A stretch of 9,816 bases of DNA from an uncultured Neisseriaceae bacterium (GTDB taxonomy: Bacteria; Pseudomonadota; Gammaproteobacteria; Burkholderiales; UBA11063), in contig CAITEL010000254.1 in assembly GCA_903891375.1 (NCBI GenBank), positions 1 through 9,816 of the forward strand, in the 5' to 3' direction. The notes below the pieces were generated by a model. That model was not told the DNA's origin. It saw only the letters and a program-made list of their open reading frames with translations, and made no database searches. Below are positions 1 through 7,820 of this stretch, in pieces. The translations under genes and the position numbers were made by a program. Each line of letters starts with the position of its first letter. Position 1 is the first letter of the stretch.

Positions 1-17
1 ATTAAAAAAATTAAAGT

Positions 18-48
18 TTTACACACGTTTAAAAGATACGATTATAAT
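18..48 (+). promoter_or_regulatory. Possible upstream sigma70-like promoter (weaker candidate)
   Basis: A perfect TATAAT lies at 43-48. The only reasonable -35 partner is TTTACA at 18-23, with a 19-bp spacer that is longer than the optimal 17. Initiation near 55 would give a leader of about 108 nt before mod. In DNA this AT-rich a TATAAT can occur by chance, and the better-spaced candidate at 72-99 is closer to the gene. The element may instead serve as a second, tandem start. Confidence 0.35.
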
Positions 49-71
49 GGCGCTAGAAAATTAATATTAAA

Positions 72-99
72 TTGAGTATGAGCATAGTATTAATATAAT
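72..99 (+). promoter_or_regulatory. Probable sigma70-like promoter of the mod-res operon
   Basis: TTGAGT at 72-77 resembles the -35 consensus TTGACA, and TATAAT at 94-99 is a perfect -10, with a 16-bp spacer. Initiation would be expected near 106, leaving a leader of about 57 nt before the mod start at 163. The -10 box overlaps the left arm of the inverted repeat at 85-138. A perfect 10-bp palindrome (TTAATATTAA, 61-70) sits immediately upstream of the -35. This is consensus matching by eye only, with no experimental support. Confidence 0.5.
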
Positions 100-138
100 G
101 TTAAAATTGAGCCTATATTTAAAAAATAATTAATACTA
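85..138. repeat. Perfect 10-bp inverted repeat spanning the mod promoter/leader
   Basis: TAGTATTAAT at 85-94 is exactly the reverse complement of ATTAATACTA at 129-138, with 34 bases between the arms. The left arm reaches into the putative -10 box, and the right arm lies in the leader about 24 bases before the mod start codon. It could be a pair of operator half-sites or a loop-forming element in DNA. The AT-only core makes a chance match plausible, and a 34-nt loop makes a strong hairpin unlikely. No regulator gene for the system is visible in the window. Confidence 0.45.
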
Positions 139-162
139 AAATAACAGAATAGAAAGAATTAA

Positions 163-2502
163 ATGAATAGACATGAGCTAAAATTTTACACAGCACTCTC
201 AGATTTATTTATCGGTGCAGAAGTTGATGGTATCGGTGGTTTTATTAAACTAATGAAGTTTAAAAGTCAATATTATCAATCAATCGAAAAACTACTTAAG
301 TATGATATAGAAAAAGCATTAGATAAACAACACTTATTCCGTGAAGAATTATTTGATAAATTATACCAATTTTTTAGTTTATATTTTACCCAAAATGGTT
401 GTATTTACTTTAACCACACCCCATTTCACAATCAAATTTACGATAGGGTATATAATGGCAAAGATGTAGCATTATTCTGGAAAACCAATATGCTGTATTA
501 TGTTAAGAGTGAGAAACTCTGGCAAAGCTTACCCATTAATCACATTGGTTATGATTTTTATTTTGATGCTAGTGAGCTGGAGCAAAAAGTAAATAATACT
601 AAAAATGGCTTAGTCTACCAGTTTAAAGATATAACTAAGACCCCAGAGGGGGCTAAACAAATTAATTTTTTAGTGAAACTAAGTAGTAATGGCAACAAAA
701 CTAAAAATGATGATATTTTAAAAGAATTGTCTGAACAACGTGTTAATCTTAGTGATGAAGACATTACTAAACTATTTGCAGTTTTTGAAAAACAAAACGA
801 AGTTGATTACTTTATTAATAAGGATGCTAAGGCGTTTTTAACTGAACAATTTAAGTTATGGATTTATCAGTACTTCTGGAATGGGAGTGATGATTGGTCA
901 GAGGCACGAGTGCAACAATTGACTATTCTCAAAAAAATTGCGATTAAAATTATTGATTTTATTGCACAATTTGAAGATGAATTAGTTAAGATTTGGAATA
1001 AGCCAAAATTTGTGCGTAACTCCAATTACGTGATTACATTAGATAAATTAGTTGACAAAGGTTTGGATATCTTGATATTAACGAACCATGTAGGAATTAA
1101 GTCCCAAATTAAAGAATGGCAAGATTTAGGTATTGTACCTGAGGGTTTTGTTATTACAGATATCAGCAAATCTAGTGATATGTTTGCTGATGGTAAATAT
1201 AAATATCTACCATTTGATACTAAACATTTTGATGAAGATACGAAATATAAAATTTTATGGTTATTTGATAATCTTGATGATGAGTGTGATGGCGTATTGA
1301 TTAAGTCAGATAATTACCAAGCCTTAAATACGATTATGCCTAAATATAAAGAACAGGTTGATCTAATTTATATTGACCCACCATTTAATACTGGTAGTGA
1401 CTTTTATTATAATGATAATTACCAAGATAGCACGTGGTGTACGATTATGTTGGATAGGCTTAACTTGTCGAAAGCGATAATGTCAGACAAAGGTAGTATT
1501 TATGTGCATTTAGATTATCGAGCAAGTCATTATAATAGAATGTTGATGGATAGTGTGTTCGGAGTAAATAACTTCAGAAATGAGATTATTTGGCATTACC
1601 AAAGTGGTGGGAGAAAAGAATGTTCATTTTCAAATAAACATGATTCTATTTATTTATACTCTATAAATGAATTAAATATTTTTCATGCCGATGATATAGG
1701 TGAGCTTAGAGGTAATACAAAACGTAACAATATGAAGAGAGGTACGGATGAAAACGGAAACACCTATTATTCAATAAAGGCAAACGGTAAAATTTATAAA
1801 TATTATGAAGACGAGAAGATTACTCCTCCAGATGTGTGGTTAAATATTAGTCATTTACAACAAAAAGATCCAGAGCGCATAAGTTACGATACACAAAAAC
1901 CAGAAAAATTACTAGAGAGAATCATAAAAGCATCATCCAACTTAAACTCCCTAGTTTGCGATTTCTTCGCTGGTAGTGGTACTACATTATCTGTAGCTCA
2001 TAAACTAAACCGCAAATGGCTAGGTGTTGAGATGGGTGGGGGTTTTAGTACAATTTATTATGATGAAACAACGCAAAAAATTGGTAATATTGGGCGTATG
2101 AAGTTAGTATTATTTGGATATAAAGTTGGTATTAGTAAAAACCAAGAAGTAAAAATTGGCGGAATGTTTAAATACTACGAGCTTGAGCAATACGAAGAAA
2201 CTCTCGCCAACTGTCAATATAAAGATTACGAAGTATTTGATGAACAAGACCCATATTCTAGCTATGTATTTATGGCAGATGAGAGATTACTAACCACTAC
2301 AACTAAGATAGAAGATAATCGAGTTAAAATTGACGTAACTAAGCTTTATCCTGATGTTGATATTGCTGAGAGTTTATCTAATTTATTGGGTAAAAAAATT
2401 GCCAAACTTACTAAAACGCAGGTTACTTTTACGGATAATGAAACCATTGATTTAACTAATCTTGAGTTAGCAACCATAAAACCATTAATTTGGTGGGGCT
2501 AA
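163..2502 (+). CDS. mod: Type III restriction-modification system, modification subunit (N6-adenine DNA methyltransferase)
   Basis: This protein should recognise the target site and transfer a methyl group from S-adenosylmethionine to N6 of adenine, protecting host DNA. It should also give the restriction complex its specificity. The catalytic motif DPPF is at residues 405-408 (context YIDPPFNTGS). The SAM-binding motif FFAGSGTT follows at 601-608, after TQKPEKLLERII at 577-588. This order (IV before X and I) is that of beta-class methyltransferases such as Type III Mod. The target-recognition region should lie between, at roughly 480-560. At 779 residues it is longer than classical Mods of about 640, because about 400 residues precede DPPF; that N-terminal part has no motif I can name, though it resembles a long Mod subclass I recall. 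The ATG at 163 is preceded directly by an in-frame TAA (160-162) and has GAAAG at 152-156 as a weak ribosome site. The res gene follows after 4 bases. No long simple repeat of the kind that phase-varies many mod genes is seen. Confidence 0.93.
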   Translation: MNRHELKFYTALSDLFIGAEVDGIGGFIKLMKFKSQYYQSIEKLLKYDIEKALDKQHLFREELFDKLYQFFSLYFTQNGCIYFNHTPFHNQIYDRVYNGKDVALFWKTNMLYYVKSEKLWQSLPINHIGYDFYFDASELEQKVNNTKNGLVYQFKDITKTPEGAKQINFLVKLSSNGNKTKNDDILKELSEQRVNLSDEDITKLFAVFEKQNEVDYFINKDAKAFLTEQFKLWIYQYFWNGSDDWSEARVQQLTILKKIAIKIIDFIAQFEDELVKIWNKPKFVRNSNYVITLDKLVDKGLDILILTNHVGIKSQIKEWQDLGIVPEGFVITDISKSSDMFADGKYKYLPFDTKHFDEDTKYKILWLFDNLDDECDGVLIKSDNYQALNTIMPKYKEQVDLIYIDPPFNTGSDFYYNDNYQDSTWCTIMLDRLNLSKAIMSDKGSIYVHLDYRASHYNRMLMDSVFGVNNFRNEIIWHYQSGGRKECSFSNKHDSIYLYSINELNIFHADDIGELRGNTKRNNMKRGTDENGNTYYSIKANGKIYKYYEDEKITPPDVWLNISHLQQKDPERISYDTQKPEKLLERIIKASSNLNSLVCDFFAGSGTTLSVAHKLNRKWLGVEMGGGFSTIYYDETTQKIGNIGRMKLVLFGYKVGISKNQEVKIGGMFKYYELEQYEETLANCQYKDYEVFDEQDPYSSYVFMADERLLTTTTKIEDNRVKIDVTKLYPDVDIAESLSNLLGKKIAKLTKTQVTFTDNETIDLTNLELATIKPLIWWG
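2492..2498 (+). promoter_or_regulatory. Ribosome binding site of res, inside the end of mod
   Basis: GGTGGGG, which also encodes the last residues of Mod (WWG), lies 8 bases before the res ATG at 2507. It is the only purine-rich stretch near this start. It implies that ribosomes finishing mod can reinitiate on res, tying the amounts of the two subunits together. Confidence 0.5.
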
Positions 2503-2506
2503 CACA

Positions 2507-5500
2507 ATGACTAAATTATATTTGCAAGAGTTAGTCAATACAGTTAATTACAGTGAGTTACCACTTCAGTGGCGATACTTTAGTACTAGTGATTTCTCAC
2601 GAGATAAAGAACTCTTTGATTTTCAGCAACGAGCAATAGAGTCAATTCTTAAAACTTTATATAAATATTACATAGGCTTTGGCTCGAGTAAATACAAAAT
2701 GCGTGACTGGTACAAAACCTTAGATAGTCAGATAGACAACCTAGATATAACCACTAAAACTAAAGATGGTTATTTTGATTTATATCGTAAACATAATTAT
2801 ACAGTTACGCTAAAAAAAATTCAAAAATCCAGAAGTAAAATTGAAGATGTAGATACGGTTAGCTTTGCTGAGTTTACTAATCGATTATGCCTATGGATGG
2901 CAACGGGTAGTGGTAAGACTCTAGTTATTGTTAAATTAATTCAATTACTAAATTACTTAATGAAAGCAAAGTTAATCCCCGAGCGTCCGATATTATTTTT
3001 AGCTCATCAAGAGCAATTAATTAATCAATTACAACATCATATTATGCAATATAATCTCTTGCATAGTGATGAATACATAGAGTTAGCAAATTTGCGTACC
3101 AATGCGGATACACTAGGTAATGATTTATTTAGTCATGACAAAATACGTGTTTACACTTATCGCAGTGATTTAATTAGTGAAGCCGAAAAAGATAACCAAG
3201 TTAATTATGAAAATTATCTAAATAATGGGGAGTGGTATATTATTCTGGATGAGGCACATAAGGGTGCTGCAGATAGTATTCGTCAAACTTATTATAATAT
3301 TATGTCACAGAATGGTTTTTTGTTTAATTTCTCGGCAACTTTTACCGATAATATAGACCATGTAACTACTTGTTATGAGTATAATTTAAGTAGTTTTATT
3401 AAAAATGGACATGGTAAAAATATCTATTTATCACAAAAAGCAATTGATGAGTTTAAAATACAATCTGAACTAGTTGAAGATGAGCAAAAAAAGATTGTAC
3501 TCAGAGCCTTAGTGGTACTAACTTATATCAAAAAAGTGTCATCATCGTTAAAAGATAGCGATTTAGTAGAATACCATAATCCGATGTTAGTTAGCTTTGT
3601 TAACTCAGTAAACAATAAAACTGGTGAAGGTATTAGCGGAAAGCTTGAAGCTGACTTAGTAATGTTGTTTACGCAGATTGCTAATTTTGCCACAGGCAAG
3701 TATTCAGGTGGCTTATTAAAGCAAGTAATTGATAGCTTGGTTAAAGAATACCAAACAGATGATGCTTGTTTATTTGAGAGTAGCAACTTAAATTTAGATT
3801 TTAATTTGCTAAAAGCCATAACATTTGCAGATATTTTAACGCATGTATTTAATAGTACAAGTTATGCTACTAGTGTAGAGGTTAAAGCAATATCTAGCAA
3901 TGGCAAAGAGCTGGTATTTAAGTTACCAACATCAGAGCAACCATTTGCATTGATTAAAATCGGTGATACTCGTAAATGGTTGCAAGATAATTTAGTTAAT
4001 AATGCTCTCTACCAAATCAATGATAAAACTTTTGATAATACGAGTGCATTTGCACGCTTAAATAGTAAAGATTCGTCAATAAATATGTTATTTGGTTCTC
4101 GTTCATTTTATGAAGGATGGGATTCTAATCGTCCCAATGTGATAATATATATCAATATTGGTAGTAAAGATGCTAAAAAATTTGTTCTGCAGTCAACGGG
4201 TAGGGGTATTCGTTTAGAACCAATCAAACACAATCGTAAACGGATAGCTAATTTATTAAGTGGGAATATTGAGTTATCGTCGAAATATAAGTTAATTATT
4301 GATAATAATGCTACGGCAATTAGTGCCATGGAGACTTTATTTGTTATGGGGACTTCCAAAGAAGCGCTTAATACTGTATTTGATGGTTTAACTAGCGAGC
4401 AAGAAGAGTTTGAGATTCTTGATAATTTTGAGATAAACCCAGATACTAAAGATAAATTATTATTAATTCCAAAATATAAATTAGGTAAAAGTTATTTTGA
4501 TTTATTGAGTACCAACAATAAAAAGACATACGCAATTAATCCAAAGTCTTTGCAAATGCTACAACGCTATTGTGAGCTGATGAGTGATATAGTATTAATT
4601 GCAAAATTAGGACTTAATCTTGCTGATATTAGTAAATTTCGACAATATATTAATAGTCAAGAGTCTTTTTATCTAAATGATAATGCGCAATTTATTGATA
4701 ATCCAGAAGTGCTACTTAATGACGTGATAATTTTTTATAACTCAAATTTATTTGAATACAGAAATTTTGCTAGATTAGAGGATGAAATTGTACATTTTAA
4801 AAAGATTGCAGTTAATAATATTAGTACACAATCAAAATTAATAGACGCAATTAATATTGTTAAAAATTCCAGCGATAAAAAATCTCGAGAAGCACAGATT
4901 ATGCTTGAATACAAGGATAATCCGCAAGAGATGATAGCTAAAATTAGAGAATTAGATAATCAGGCACAACGAGAAGTCACCTTGGATGATTTAGTTATTA
5001 AAAATATTAGTACGCATTATTATGTGCCTTTGATTTTATCGAATAACGAAAACATTAATTACATAAAGCATATAATAAAAACTCCAAGTGAGGTAAAATT
5101 TGTTATTGAGTTGGATAATTTTATCGATAAATTAAATGATAAATTTGAGTGGTGGATGTTTAGCCGTATTGATGCAATTGATGATATTTATATTCCGTAT
5201 ATAGATAAAAGTTCAATAGTTGCCAAATTTAAGCCAGATTTTATTTTCTGGTTAAAACTTAAACACCAAGAACACTATTTAATTTATTTTATTGATCCTA
5301 AAGGTGAAAGTTATACTGATTATCAACTTAAAATGGATGGATATAAAAATATATTTGGCGACAAAAAGTTTGAACATAGTAATGCAACTAAAAAATGCAC
5401 AGTAGAGGTGCATTGTAAACTAATTACTAGCAAAAACATTAGTAATTTTTCAGTAGGTTATCAAAATTGCTGGATTAATTCTTTAGATGATATTTTAAAT

Positions 5501-5518
5501 GATGGGAGAACTTCATGA
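2507..5518 (+). CDS. res: Type III restriction-modification system, restriction subunit (helicase/nuclease)
   Basis: This is the ATP-dependent restriction subunit that works with Mod to cut unmethylated DNA. Superfamily 2 helicase motifs occur in order: Walker A ATGSGKT at 132-138, DEAH at 248-251, SAT at 276-278, a motif V-like SFYEGWDSNRPN at 533-544, and motif VI QSTGRGIRLEP at 562-572. A C-terminal PD-(D/E)xK-type nuclease is indicated by PDF at 910-912 and IDPKGE at 929-934, giving D911, D930 and K932 as probable catalytic residues. The length of 1003 residues is normal for Type III Res. The ATG at 2507 is 4 bases after the mod stop. The TGA stop overlaps the ATG of the next gene. All key motifs are intact, so the enzyme looks active. 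An A8 run at 2812-2819 is kept in frame within codons 102-105. Confidence 0.93.
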   Translation: MTKLYLQELVNTVNYSELPLQWRYFSTSDFSRDKELFDFQQRAIESILKTLYKYYIGFGSSKYKMRDWYKTLDSQIDNLDITTKTKDGYFDLYRKHNYTVTLKKIQKSRSKIEDVDTVSFAEFTNRLCLWMATGSGKTLVIVKLIQLLNYLMKAKLIPERPILFLAHQEQLINQLQHHIMQYNLLHSDEYIELANLRTNADTLGNDLFSHDKIRVYTYRSDLISEAEKDNQVNYENYLNNGEWYIILDEAHKGAADSIRQTYYNIMSQNGFLFNFSATFTDNIDHVTTCYEYNLSSFIKNGHGKNIYLSQKAIDEFKIQSELVEDEQKKIVLRALVVLTYIKKVSSSLKDSDLVEYHNPMLVSFVNSVNNKTGEGISGKLEADLVMLFTQIANFATGKYSGGLLKQVIDSLVKEYQTDDACLFESSNLNLDFNLLKAITFADILTHVFNSTSYATSVEVKAISSNGKELVFKLPTSEQPFALIKIGDTRKWLQDNLVNNALYQINDKTFDNTSAFARLNSKDSSINMLFGSRSFYEGWDSNRPNVIIYINIGSKDAKKFVLQSTGRGIRLEPIKHNRKRIANLLSGNIELSSKYKLIIDNNATAISAMETLFVMGTSKEALNTVFDGLTSEQEEFEILDNFEINPDTKDKLLLIPKYKLGKSYFDLLSTNNKKTYAINPKSLQMLQRYCELMSDIVLIAKLGLNLADISKFRQYINSQESFYLNDNAQFIDNPEVLLNDVIIFYNSNLFEYRNFARLEDEIVHFKKIAVNNISTQSKLIDAINIVKNSSDKKSREAQIMLEYKDNPQEMIAKIRELDNQAQREVTLDDLVIKNISTHYYVPLILSNNENINYIKHIIKTPSEVKFVIELDNFIDKLNDKFEWWMFSRIDAIDDIYIPYIDKSSIVAKFKPDFIFWLKLKHQEHYLIYFIDPKGESYTDYQLKMDGYKNIFGDKKFEHSNATKKCTVEVHCKLITSKNISNFSVGYQNCWINSLDDILNDGRTS
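5504..5510 (+). promoter_or_regulatory. Ribosome binding site of the SulP-carbonic anhydrase gene
   Basis: GGGAGAA contains GGAG (5505-5508) 6 bases before the ATG at 5515. This is the best Shine-Dalgarno match in the window, and it lies inside the last codons of res. Together with the ATGA overlap at 5515-5518 it fixes the start and points to translational coupling with res. Confidence 0.75.
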
Positions 5519-7797
5519 AATCTTGGCTATATTTTGATTTAAAGTATTTTAAAAATGAATTAAAATCAATGTTAACCCCTAAAGGCTTAAGTAACGATAT
5601 TTTTGCTGGCTTAACGGTTGCATGTGTGGCTATTCCATTATCTTTAGCTATAGCAATGGCATCAGGTGTAGCACCAGGTGTTGGGCTTATTTCTGCAATT
5701 ATTGGTGGTATTGTGGCTGCGATTTTTGGTGGAACACGATTGGCAGTCACAGGTCCGGCAGCTGCGATGGCGGTATTAATTGCAAATTGTGTCCAAACTT
5801 ACGGAGTGACGGGTTTATTGATTGTTGGGTTTATTTGTGGGATTCTTCAATTTTTATTTGGCATATTAAGACTTGGTCGCTATGCGAAGCTAGTCCCATT
5901 AGCGGTTATTTCAGCTTTTACAGCAGGTATTGGTTTTATCATTTTTATAGGTCAATTACCAAAGGCGCTACAATTACCTGCACCAACAGAAAATGCGGTG
6001 ATTGATGTTATTGGGCATATTGGTACGTATATAACACAAATGAATCCAATGGCATTTGTTTTTGCTATTGTTACATTAGTTATAATTAAGGTATTACCCA
6101 AATATTTTCCTAAATCCCCAGCACCGTTAATTGCAGTTGCAGTACCAACAATATTAGTTGTTGTTTTTGGTATACAGAATATCCAATTAGTTGGTGAAAT
6201 TCCACATAGTTTATCGTTACCCAAATTACCTGATTTTAGTACTATAAAAGATTGGACTCCGTTAATAGAAACAGCTTTAGAAGTATTTTTGTTGGCTTCA
6301 TTAGAAACTTTATTATCCTCAAGTGCTGTTGATGCTATTGGTCGAGGAGATTTGCATAATCCAAACCAAGAGCTAATTGGCCAAGGTTTAGCCAATGTGG
6401 GTGTTGCTTTATTTGGCGGTATTCCTGTCACAGGTGTTATTGCTCGGTCGTCAGTTAATATTGCTGCAGGTGCTAAAACTCGCCGTTCGGCAATTATTCA
6501 TTCCTTGGCGATAATTTCTGTAGTGTATTTATGCCCTAATTTAGTTGAAATGATTCCTGTTCCAGCATTAGCTGGTATACTTCTGGGCGCTGCCTTGTCG
6601 ATGATGGATCTACGTGAAATAATAACTTATTGGAAGACAGATAAATCGGAAGTTGTGGTATATGTAATAACATTTTTAGCTATTATAACTACTGATCTGA
6701 TTGAAGGTGTTAAAGCTGGTATATTTGTCGCCTTTTTAATTGTAGCGGTTAGAATGTTAGCTACGAAAGCTGATATTAAATTATGGACCAATAAGAAAGT
6801 ATTACGTGTTAGTTTAAGTGGCAATATGACATTTTGGTCGTTTGAAAAATTAGAAAGTATAAAAAACCATATAGTAACGCATAATAATCTCAAATATGTG
6901 ATTTTTGAATTTGATGGTTTAAAGGGGATGGATTCAACGGGAGCATCACATTTAATTAATACAGTTAGAGTAATTAAAACATATGGAGTGGATGTGATTC
7001 TACATGAATTATCTGGTGAGCAAAATAAAGTTCTAGAAATTGCTTGTCATGGTGAAAAACCGTACATTGTCACAGTTACTGAAAGTGAGATTAAAGATAT
7101 TCTAGAAAATGCTCAAATCGATTATTCGGCAACTGATTTATTGAAACATGGGATGGCTAAATTTTTAGATAATTATGCCGTGGATAAAAAAGAGTTGATT
7201 GATAACTTAGCTAAAGGGCAAAAACCACATACCTTATTAATTTCGTGCTCAGATAGTAGAGTTAACCCGAATGAGTTTTTATCAGCAGGTTTAGGAGAGT
7301 TGTTTATTGTGCGTAATGTGGGTAATGTTATTCCAAAATATCATGAAACAAATTACATATATAGTGAGGGTGCTGCTATTGAATTTGCCATTAATGAATT
7401 GGGTATCAAAAACATAGTAATTTGCGGTCATACCGAATGTGGGGCAATAAAAGCATGTATTGCAGGTAATGAGATTAAATCATTAGAATTAAGAAATTGG
7501 CTACAGATTATTAAAGATGGATTCAGTAAACGCCAACCAGTTGATGCATATCAAGGTGTTAAGTTTAATTTATTGAATCAAGTAGATAATTTAAAAACAT
7601 ATCCATTGGTTGCTAAATTGCTTAAAACAAATGAGTTAGTCATTTCTGCATGGGTGTATGATGTTAAAACAGCACGTATACTTGAATGGAGCACTAGTAA
7701 ACAAAAGTTTGAGTGTATTACTTGCTCTGACTCAATAGAGACTACTAAAAAATTAGATAAAGAGTATAATACGCAATTAAACGCAACAAACATCTAA
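5515..7797 (+). CDS. SulP family anion transporter fused to STAS domain and beta-carbonic anhydrase
   Basis: This is a three-part inner-membrane protein. Residues about 25-415 form the SulP permease with roughly a dozen hydrophobic segments. The family signature region is at 40-90 (including GGTRLAVTGPAAAM), and GGIPVTGVIARSSVNIAAG at 301-319 is a second conserved part. Residues about 427-525 form a cytoplasmic STAS domain (FEFDGLKGMDSTGASHL, 464-480). Residues about 545-735 form a beta-class carbonic anhydrase: CSDSR at 578-582 and GHTECGA at 638-644 supply the zinc ligands C578, H639 and C642 and the D580/R582 dyad. All are intact, so the enzyme should interconvert CO2 and bicarbonate. From such fusions I infer transport of bicarbonate, perhaps with sodium, but sulfate or another anion cannot be excluded. 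The start is set by GGAG at 5505-5508 and overlaps the res stop. The neighbours do not explain its function; it may be a carbon-supply or pH gene that landed behind the restriction operon. Confidence 0.93.
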   Translation: MKSWLYFDLKYFKNELKSMLTPKGLSNDIFAGLTVACVAIPLSLAIAMASGVAPGVGLISAIIGGIVAAIFGGTRLAVTGPAAAMAVLIANCVQTYGVTGLLIVGFICGILQFLFGILRLGRYAKLVPLAVISAFTAGIGFIIFIGQLPKALQLPAPTENAVIDVIGHIGTYITQMNPMAFVFAIVTLVIIKVLPKYFPKSPAPLIAVAVPTILVVVFGIQNIQLVGEIPHSLSLPKLPDFSTIKDWTPLIETALEVFLLASLETLLSSSAVDAIGRGDLHNPNQELIGQGLANVGVALFGGIPVTGVIARSSVNIAAGAKTRRSAIIHSLAIISVVYLCPNLVEMIPVPALAGILLGAALSMMDLREIITYWKTDKSEVVVYVITFLAIITTDLIEGVKAGIFVAFLIVAVRMLATKADIKLWTNKKVLRVSLSGNMTFWSFEKLESIKNHIVTHNNLKYVIFEFDGLKGMDSTGASHLINTVRVIKTYGVDVILHELSGEQNKVLEIACHGEKPYIVTVTESEIKDILENAQIDYSATDLLKHGMAKFLDNYAVDKKELIDNLAKGQKPHTLLISCSDSRVNPNEFLSAGLGELFIVRNVGNVIPKYHETNYIYSEGAAIEFAINELGIKNIVICGHTECGAIKACIAGNEIKSLELRNWLQIIKDGFSKRQPVDAYQGVKFNLLNQVDNLKTYPLVAKLLKTNELVISAWVYDVKTARILEWSTSKQKFECITCSDSIETTKKLDKEYNTQLNATNI

Positions 7798-7810
7798 TTT
7801 GAAGTAACAC

Positions 7811-7815
7811 GAAAG
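7811..7815 (+). promoter_or_regulatory. Ribosome binding site of hscA
   Basis: GAAAG ends 5 bases before the ATG at 7821 in a 23-base gap. The mod gene uses the same GAAAG sequence 6 bases before its start. An in-frame TGA at 7800-7802 excludes any upstream ATG, so the start at 7821, which gives the typical MALLQISEPG N terminus, is secure. Confidence 0.5.
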
Positions 7816-7820
7816 AATAT

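Noticed and set aside
1..162. tRNA or small RNA gene in the leader (TATAATGGCGC looks like a stable-RNA promoter)
   Set aside because: No cloverleaf, GC-rich stem or terminator follows. The sequence after 60 is AT-rich and is better explained as promoter and leader.
1570..1887. Possible recombined target-recognition region of mod
   Set aside because: Specificity regions of mod genes are often swapped by recombination, but base composition and codon use here look like the flanks by eye. There is no visible breakpoint.
3486..3492. A7 run followed by G in res as a possible programmed frameshift site
   Set aside because: The zero frame stays open through all later helicase and nuclease motifs, and there is no useful product in another frame.
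5622..6005. Open frame of 127 codons on the + strand in a second frame
   Set aside because: The peptide is rich in Cys, Trp and Tyr and is unlike a normal protein. It overlaps the most conserved SulP region out of frame, so it is not a gene.
5952..6431. Open frame of 159 codons on the minus strand
   Set aside because: It lies wholly inside the conserved SulP coding region on the other strand, and its peptide has no recognisable domain. It is a shadow of the transporter gene.
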